This document shows positions 5,695 through 9,849 of a stretch of DNA of 9,849 nt, piece after piece. The DNA is taken from the NCBI GenBank assembly GCA_012799795.1, contig JAAZKO010000075.1, forward strand, positions 1-9,849. Reading direction: 5' to 3'. Within the stretch, counting starts at the first letter, position 1. Each line of letters opens with the position of its first letter. Below the pieces are notes generated by a model, which saw only the letters and a program-made list of their open reading frames with translations, searched no databases and was not told the origin of the DNA. This stretch comes from Minisyncoccota bacterium. Lineage in GTDB: Bacteria; Patescibacteriota; Microgenomatia; UBA1400; PJMF01. A program made the translations under genes and the position numbers.

Positions 5695-7491
5695 ATGGAA
5701 AAAATTGAGTTGAATTGGAAGATTGCTGGTAAAGCTGGTGACGGGGTGATGTTAGCAGCCAAATTTTTTGCTAAACTTTGTCAACATCAAGGTTTAAAGG
5801 TTTTTAATTATTACGAATATCCTTCTTTAATTAAAGGTGGTCATCAAACTGGCCAAGTTTTTGCTTCTAGCGAAGCCGCCCATTGCCAGCGTCTTCATTT
5901 AGATTTACTCTTTCTTTTTCACCCCAAATTTTTAGATTTTCATCTTGATGCTTTGGATGAAGAATTGCTAGTATTAATTAATAGTAGTAATTTTGATCAT
6001 AGCCAATACCCTCAACTAAAGGCCAAAGTTATTAGCATTCCTTTTAGTCAGTTGGCAAGGCAAAAAGTTGGTGATCCGCTTACTGCTAATATGATGGCCA
6101 TTGCGGCTAGTGCTAAATTTTTTGCTTTTGATTTAACTAAATTAACCGACCTAATTAAAAAGGAATTTGTTGATAAGAAAAAAATAATTGCTAAGAACTT
6201 GCTGGCTATAGATTTGGCCTGTGATTATTTAGATCAATCATTAAGCAATAGTTTAATCGAGTGTAGAACTAAGACTTTAAAAATTGATCAATCAAGAAAA
6301 AAAGATCTTTTATTAACTGCTAATGAAGCAGTCGGTTTAGGAGCAATAGCTGCTGGTTTGCAATTTTTTAGTGCCTATCCAATGACCCCTGCCACTGGCC
6401 TCTTGCATTATTTAGCCGCTCAGCAAGCAGCTTATCCAATAGTGGTTAAGCATAGTGAAGACGAAATTGCAGCTATCAACCAAGCCCTGGGGGCTTCTTT
6501 TGCAGGGGTAAGAGCGATGACAGGTACTTCCGGGGGTGGTTATGCTCTGATGGTGGAAGCGACTTCCCTAGCCGGCGTAGCTGAGTTACCTTTAGTAATT
6601 TTAGAAGCAATGCGTCCTGGTCCAGGAACAGGCTTGCCCACTTGGAGTTCTCAGGCGGATTTAAATTTCATTATTCATGCTGGGCATGGTGATTTTCCCA
6701 AAGTAGTTTTTACTCCAGGCACAGCTTTAGAGCATTATGAATTAAGCAAATTAGCTTTTTACATAGCTGAAAAGCATCAGTTACCCGTCTTTATTCTATC
6801 TGATAAATATATTTTAGAATCTCAACAAAGTATGCCTCAACCTGATTTGTTAATTGACAATCAGCGCTTGTCACTTTTAGATACAGTCAAAACAGGTTCT
6901 ATTGAGGAAAAATATTTGCGATATAAAGACACTGAAACCGGTATTTCTCCCCGGGCAATTCCTGGTTTAAATAAGGAAGTTTATTTGGCAAATTCATATG
7001 AGCACGATCAAGAAGGCTTTGCTACTGAAGAATCAATGATAGCCAAACAAGCAATGGATAAGAGACTGCGAAAAATTGAGACAATGTTGCCCGAATTGCC
7101 CAAGCCGGCAGTTTTTGGCGCGCCTGTAAAAGAGGCAGACAAAATTTTAATCAGCTTTGGTTCAACGATTAATGTTTTACAAGAATTATTAAGATTGTTA
7201 GATGATAAAGAAATTGCAAAACCTGCCATTATTCATTTGCCCTGTGTTGCACCTTTTTTAACAAAAGACTTTGAAGAACTTTTTGATTGGCATAAAATTA
7301 ATGAAGGTAGGCAGGAAATTTATACAGTTGAGGGCACAGCCACAGCTCAATTAGCTCAGGTATTAAAGGCAAATAGCCGCTTAAGAAAAATCAAGAGCTT
7401 ATTGCGTTATGATGGTCGGCCTTTCTATGCAGAAGACTTATTACAGTGGCTTGTAAGTGCTAAGATCAGTGAAATTTATCAAATTAAATAA
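5695..7491 (+). CDS. 2-oxoacid:acceptor oxidoreductase, fused gamma-alpha subunit
   Basis: Together with the next gene it oxidatively decarboxylates a 2-oxoacid to acyl-CoA and CO2, passing electrons to a low-potential carrier. The 598 residues fit the gamma-alpha fusion type. The gamma domain (about 1-190) has GKAGDGVMLAAKFF (12-25) and YYEYPSLIKGGHQTGQV. The alpha pyrimidine-binding domain begins near 205 with TANEAVGLGAIAAGLQFFSAYPMTPATG and includes HSEDEIAAINQALGASFAG, TGTSGGGYALM and RPGPGTGLPT (about 307-316). The C-terminal part has SFGST, TVEGTATAQLAQ and LLRYDGRPF. The substrate (pyruvate, 2-oxoglutarate or a branched-chain 2-oxoacid) cannot be decided by eye. Pyruvate is favoured by the nearby pyruvate kinase. 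ATG 5695 lies 8 nt after a -10 box, so the mRNA is probably leaderless. TAA is followed after 4 nt by the beta-subunit ATG. Confidence 0.93.
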   Translation: MEKIELNWKIAGKAGDGVMLAAKFFAKLCQHQGLKVFNYYEYPSLIKGGHQTGQVFASSEAAHCQRLHLDLLFLFHPKFLDFHLDALDEELLVLINSSNFDHSQYPQLKAKVISIPFSQLARQKVGDPLTANMMAIAASAKFFAFDLTKLTDLIKKEFVDKKKIIAKNLLAIDLACDYLDQSLSNSLIECRTKTLKIDQSRKKDLLLTANEAVGLGAIAAGLQFFSAYPMTPATGLLHYLAAQQAAYPIVVKHSEDEIAAINQALGASFAGVRAMTGTSGGGYALMVEATSLAGVAELPLVILEAMRPGPGTGLPTWSSQADLNFIIHAGHGDFPKVVFTPGTALEHYELSKLAFYIAEKHQLPVFILSDKYILESQQSMPQPDLLIDNQRLSLLDTVKTGSIEEKYLRYKDTETGISPRAIPGLNKEVYLANSYEHDQEGFATEESMIAKQAMDKRLRKIETMLPELPKPAVFGAPVKEADKILISFGSTINVLQELLRLLDDKEIAKPAIIHLPCVAPFLTKDFEELFDWHKINEGRQEIYTVEGTATAQLAQVLKANSRLRKIKSLLRYDGRPFYAEDLLQWLVSAKISEIYQIK

Positions 7492-7495
7492 TTAT

Positions 7496-8353
7496 ATGTC
7501 TATTCAAATACCAGATCTACTTTCACCCATTTCACCCACTTGGTGTCCTGGTTGTGGCAATTTTAGCATTTTAACCGCTCTTAAAAAGGCTTTAATTGAA
7601 TTAGATTTAGAACTTAAGGATCTAGTGGTTTTGTTTGGTATTGGTTGTAGTGGTAATATGGCAGATTTTATTAAAGTCAACGGATTTCATGCACTTCATG
7701 GTCGAGCGATTGCCAATGCTATTGGCATCAAGTTGGCCAATCATCGGTTAAAAGTGATAGTGACTGGTGGTGATGGTGATTTATACGGAGAAGGTTTTAA
7801 CCACTTATTAGCTGCAGCTAGGGGCAATCACGACATTAGTGTTTTTGTACATAACAATGAGCGTTACAGTTTAACTACAGGGCAAGCTTCACCAGCTAGT
7901 AAAAAAGGGACTGTTGGGAAATCCACTCCCCAAGGGGTAATTGAAGAAGCAATTAACCCCTTAGCTTTAGCTATTAGCGCTAATGCTAGTTTTGTAGCCA
8001 GAGCTTTTGCTGCTCAGTTACAAGAATTAGTTGAGATGATGAAAGAAGCCATTTTACACGAGGGGTTCTCTTTAATTGATATTTTGCAACCCTGTCCAAG
8101 TTTTAACAAAGTTCAAGATAATAAATGGTATTTAGAACATACAAGAGCCTTAAAAGCAGATTATGATTTATCTAATCAAGAAATGGCCATTAAACAGGTT
8201 CTAAAAAAAGGACCAATTGAATTAGGGCTCTTTTATCGCGATCAAGAGCGACCAGCTTATCATCAAGAATTAGCGCAATTAAAAAACAAGAGCTTGGTGG
8301 AGCAATTTCCTTTTAAGCAAGATTTAAATTTGGGAATCAATGATTTTGTCTAA
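7496..8353 (+). CDS. 2-oxoacid:acceptor oxidoreductase, beta (TPP-binding) subunit
   Basis: A 285-residue thiamine-pyrophosphate subunit. WCPGCG (16-21) and GIGCSG give Cys17, Cys20 and Cys51; with Cys200 in LQPCPSF they form the four-Cys set that holds one [4Fe-4S] cluster in two-subunit oxidoreductases. The TPP/Mg motif starts at GGDGD (91-95) and ends at NN (120-121), followed by RYSLTTGQASP. I chose ATG 7496 over the in-frame TTG 7457, which would overlap the upstream gene by 35 nt and add 13 residues that precede the usual family N-terminus. There is no Shine-Dalgarno site in the 4-nt gap or just upstream, so translation probably depends on coupling to the gamma-alpha gene. Its last 30 nt overlap, tail to tail, the gene on the other strand. 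Confidence 0.93.
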   Translation: MSIQIPDLLSPISPTWCPGCGNFSILTALKKALIELDLELKDLVVLFGIGCSGNMADFIKVNGFHALHGRAIANAIGIKLANHRLKVIVTGGDGDLYGEGFNHLLAAARGNHDISVFVHNNERYSLTTGQASPASKKGTVGKSTPQGVIEEAINPLALAISANASFVARAFAAQLQELVEMMKEAILHEGFSLIDILQPCPSFNKVQDNKWYLEHTRALKADYDLSNQEMAIKQVLKKGPIELGLFYRDQERPAYHQELAQLKNKSLVEQFPFKQDLNLGINDFV

Positions 8354-8851
8354 GTTTTTTAAATTTATTTTTCGAGGTAGATAATCAGTTTTACTAGTTT
8401 TTATCCCAATTTGATCACCACGATGTAATCGAAAATATTTTCTAGGCCTCCAGCCATATTGGGAATAAACTACTGGGACTCTGTCTGCAACTTTAAATGC
8501 CGAATAACCTTTTATTTTTTTATTTGCTATTTTAATAACTAAGATAGGGTTTTCAGCATAAACCATTCCCCCTTTAATTCTTTCAATAGGAGTATCTTTT
8601 GGACACAAATATAAATTATTTTTTTCATCTTCACTAAGTTGATTAATGATATCAATTATCTCCTTCTTCCTTTTAGTCCTTTTATCAGCTTTAGGGTTTT
8701 TTTCTTCAGCTTTAACACCTTCATCATTAGCGAGTAAGGCAGCTCTGATAGTATTTTTTACTTGTTTTGGAAACTCTAGCTCGTTTTTAGCGGCTTCATT
8801 CTCAGGAAAAGGCAGTTGTGGTTGAATTTTTGGATCAATTTCTTTTCTCAT
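8324..8851 (-). CDS. Unrecognised 175-aa soluble protein
   Basis: I do not recognise this family. The first half (1-90) is hydrophilic, rich in Lys and Glu, with KADKRTKRKKEIIDIINQLSEDEK, probably part disordered and part helical. The second half (about 95-170) looks beta-rich: GGMVYAENPILVIKIANKKIKGYSAF, RVPVVYSQYGWRPRKYFRLH and RGDQIGIKTSKTDYLPRK alternate hydrophobic and polar residues. There is one cysteine, no membrane helix and no signal peptide. Its ATG (8851) overlaps the TGA of the cyclophilin gene in an ATGA, so it is made from the same mRNA by coupled translation. Its last 30 nt overlap the oxidoreductase beta gene on the opposite strand. Reading-frame length and coupling make it a real gene; function unknown. 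Confidence 0.75.
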   Translation of the reverse strand: MRKEIDPKIQPQLPFPENEAAKNELEFPKQVKNTIRAALLANDEGVKAEEKNPKADKRTKRKKEIIDIINQLSEDEKNNLYLCPKDTPIERIKGGMVYAENPILVIKIANKKIKGYSAFKVADRVPVVYSQYGWRPRKYFRLHRGDQIGIKTSKTDYLPRKINLKNLDKIIDSQI

Positions 8852-9612
8852 TGATTAGTGACCAGCACTGATTTTATCACAATTGGACTGATTGGTCGAG
8901 ATTTTTCTCCGGAAAGACTCATTTCAACTGGCGCGGTGGCAATCGCATCTACCACCTCTATACCCTCAATCACTTTGCCAAAAATTACATAATTTTTAGG
9001 CAGTTGATAGTCTTGCTGCATAATAAAAAATTGACTGCCATTAGTGTTTGGCCCAGAGTTAGCCATAGCTACAGCGCCACGCTCATATTCTCCAATAAAA
9101 TCCTCGTCATCAAAGCGATAGCCAGGACTACCTGTACCGTCGCCACGAGGATCACCACCTTGAATCATAAAGCCATCAATTATCCGGTGAAAAATCGTAT
9201 TATTGTAAAAACCTTGTTCTGCTAAATAAACAAAGTTATTGCTGGTGATAGGGGTGTTTTGATTATCAAGTTCTATAAGAATTGGTCCTTGATCAGTGTT
9301 GAGAGTAACTTGATAAGTTTTGTCGGAGTTAATTATCATTTCAGGTTTTGTTAAAGCCTGGTTGGCAGATAAAGTGGCTGGCATAGCATAATCCTTTTCT
9401 TGCTCTTGATTCACTAGTGATTGATCAAGATATTCATCTTCTTTTATATTGTTAATGTCTTCTATTTCGTTATTGTTAACATTTCCTATTTCATTGAGCT
9501 CGGCATTGTTACTTAGATCGCCGTTTTGCGGTCTCATTTTGTTTAGGCTGACAATTAAAATTATTCCTAAAATTAGGCTGGCAAGAACAAAAATAAAGCT
9601 ATCTTTTTTCAT
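8848..9612 (-). CDS. Membrane-anchored or exported cyclophilin peptidyl-prolyl isomerase
   Basis: It catalyses cis-trans isomerisation of X-Pro bonds and so assists folding, here outside the cytoplasmic membrane. Residues 5-23 form an N-terminal hydrophobic helix after a short basic start; there is no lipobox Cys or clear signal-peptidase site, so it is likely an uncleaved anchor. Residues 26-98 are an acidic, Asn-rich linker. The cyclophilin domain (about 100-252) has FHRIIDGFMIQGGDP, with the catalytic Arg143, Phe148 and Gln151, then GTGSPGYRFDDE, MANSGPNTNGSQFFI and VIFGKVIEGIEVVD. No upstream in-frame start exists before a TAA, so ATG 9612 is fixed. It has no Shine-Dalgarno site. The extended -10 at 9642-9634 gives a leader of about 15 nt. 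The TGA overlaps the next gene. Confidence 0.93.
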   Translation of the reverse strand: MKKDSFIFVLASLILGIILIVSLNKMRPQNGDLSNNAELNEIGNVNNNEIEDINNIKEDEYLDQSLVNQEQEKDYAMPATLSANQALTKPEMIINSDKTYQVTLNTDQGPILIELDNQNTPITSNNFVYLAEQGFYNNTIFHRIIDGFMIQGGDPRGDGTGSPGYRFDDEDFIGEYERGAVAMANSGPNTNGSQFFIMQQDYQLPKNYVIFGKVIEGIEVVDAIATAPVEMSLSGEKSRPISPIVIKSVLVTNQ

Positions 9613-9633
9613 AAGTAGTAATTAGGGTTTATT

Positions 9634-9642
9634 AGTATATCA
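9634..9642 (-). promoter_or_regulatory. Extended -10 promoter of the cyclophilin operon
   Basis: Read on the minus strand, TGATATACT is an extended -10 with a five-of-six TATAAT match. The ATG lies 21 nt after it, giving a short leader without a purine-rich ribosome site. The -35 region (about TTAAAA) is weak. Confidence 0.55.
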
Positions 9643-9718
9643 CAGTGTTGAGTATTTTTAAGTAAAAATTTTAGCACTTGGTTATGATCTCTGCTAATAC
9701 TGAGCAAAAACACTTTTA

Positions 9719-9762
9719 ATTGATATGTCTTGTATATTTAATATACCTATTGATATGTTTTG
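9719..9762 (+). repeat. 14-bp direct repeat with a 30-bp period around a small palindrome
   Basis: ATTGATATGTCTTG (9719-9732) and ATTGATATGTTTTG (9749-9762) differ at one base and start exactly 30 bp apart, close to three helical turns. Between them is a perfect 13-base inverted repeat, TATATTTAATATA (9733-9745). The arrangement looks like a tandem binding site for a regulator, in the spacer between the leftward cyclophilin operon and a probable rightward gene beyond the window. Confidence 0.45.
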
Positions 9763-9804
9763 ATATATATAATTATTAAAAATAAAGAGAATCAGTAATT
9801 TGGC

Positions 9805-9834
9805 TTGGATAAAAAAGCTTTTTTTTGTTAAAAT
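9805..9834 (+). promoter_or_regulatory. Probable rightward promoter for a gene beyond the window
   Basis: TTGGAT (9805-9810) and TAAAAT (9829-9834) are 18 bp apart, and the latter is an extended -10 (TGTTAAAAT, 9826-9834). The spacer holds the perfect palindrome AAAAAAGCTTTTTT (9811-9824). The window ends 15 nt later at ...CGACGAT, with no start codon completed. Confidence 0.4.
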
Positions 9835-9849
9835 TGTTTTTTCGACGAT

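Noticed and set aside
7457..7495. Longer beta subunit starting at TTG 7457
   Set aside because: It would overlap the gamma-alpha gene by 35 nt and add 13 residues not expected in the family; ATG 7496 directly after the stop is simpler.
8340..8385. Bidirectional terminator between the beta subunit and the 175-aa gene
   Set aside because: The sequence is T-rich and A-rich but I find no stem longer than a few AT pairs.
5147..9612. UGA recoded as glycine (code 25)
   Set aside because: TGA ends the flavodoxin and cyclophilin genes at natural family lengths, and no in-frame TGA interrupts any gene.

Overview
The window is AT-rich, densely packed bacterial DNA (about one third GC by eye). It carries seven complete recognisable or near-recognisable genes, one small orphan reading frame, one unrecognised gene and one gene cut by the left edge. 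The standard code fits: TGA ends the flavodoxin and cyclophilin genes, so TGA is not recoded to glycine as in Gracilibacteria/Absconditabacteria. Short spacers, low GC, a GT-C membrane glycosyltransferase, a TMEM43-family protein, a lysine/alanine-rich histone-H1-like tail protein and a simple fermentative set of enzymes together suggest a small-genome, anaerobic member of the Candidate Phyla Radiation (Patescibacteria). This is inference; there is no rRNA or ribosomal-protein marker here. I see no mobile element, CRISPR array, tRNA or rRNA.

Layout. At 1-528 (minus) is the N-terminal part of a GT39-like polytopic glycosyltransferase with a GTG start. Diverging from it, 47 bp away, is a TMEM43-family membrane protein (576-1751, plus). 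It is followed by a stand-alone ATP-grasp ligase related to the ATP-grasp halves of cyanophycin synthetase and GshF (1814-2863), a 192-bp spacer with inverted repeats but no convincing gene, and a 62-residue highly basic orphan peptide (3056-3244). Pyruvate kinase (3355-4758) and a small membrane-anchored Lys/Ala-rich protein (4836-5111) follow, converging on a flavodoxin gene (5147-5596, minus). A 98-bp divergent promoter region separates flavodoxin from a 2-oxoacid:acceptor oxidoreductase operon: gamma-alpha fusion (5695-7491) and TPP-binding beta subunit (7496-8353). On the minus strand, converging with and overlapping it, lie an exported cyclophilin (8848-9612) and an unrecognised 175-residue protein translationally coupled to it (8324-8851). 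The last 237 bp (9613-9849) are regulatory: the cyclophilin promoter, a 14-bp direct repeat spaced exactly 30 bp apart, and a probable rightward promoter for a gene beyond the window.

How they fit together. Pyruvate kinase gives ATP and pyruvate. The two-subunit oxidoreductase could turn pyruvate (or another 2-oxoacid) into acyl-CoA plus CO2. The flavodoxin encoded back-to-back with it is the obvious electron acceptor, since the beta subunit keeps the four cysteines for one [4Fe-4S] cluster and no ferredoxin-like subunit is encoded.

The most striking points are: (i) three genes whose -10 promoter box lies 6-8 nt before the start codon, implying leaderless mRNAs, beside genes with ordinary Shine-Dalgarno sites; (ii) a pyruvate kinase whose potassium site carries Lys in place of the usual Ser; (iii) an ATP-grasp ligase with a changed ATP loop next to an orphan cationic peptide. 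I did not find a clear, self-contained new system; the ATP-grasp/peptide pair is the nearest candidate and is speculative.
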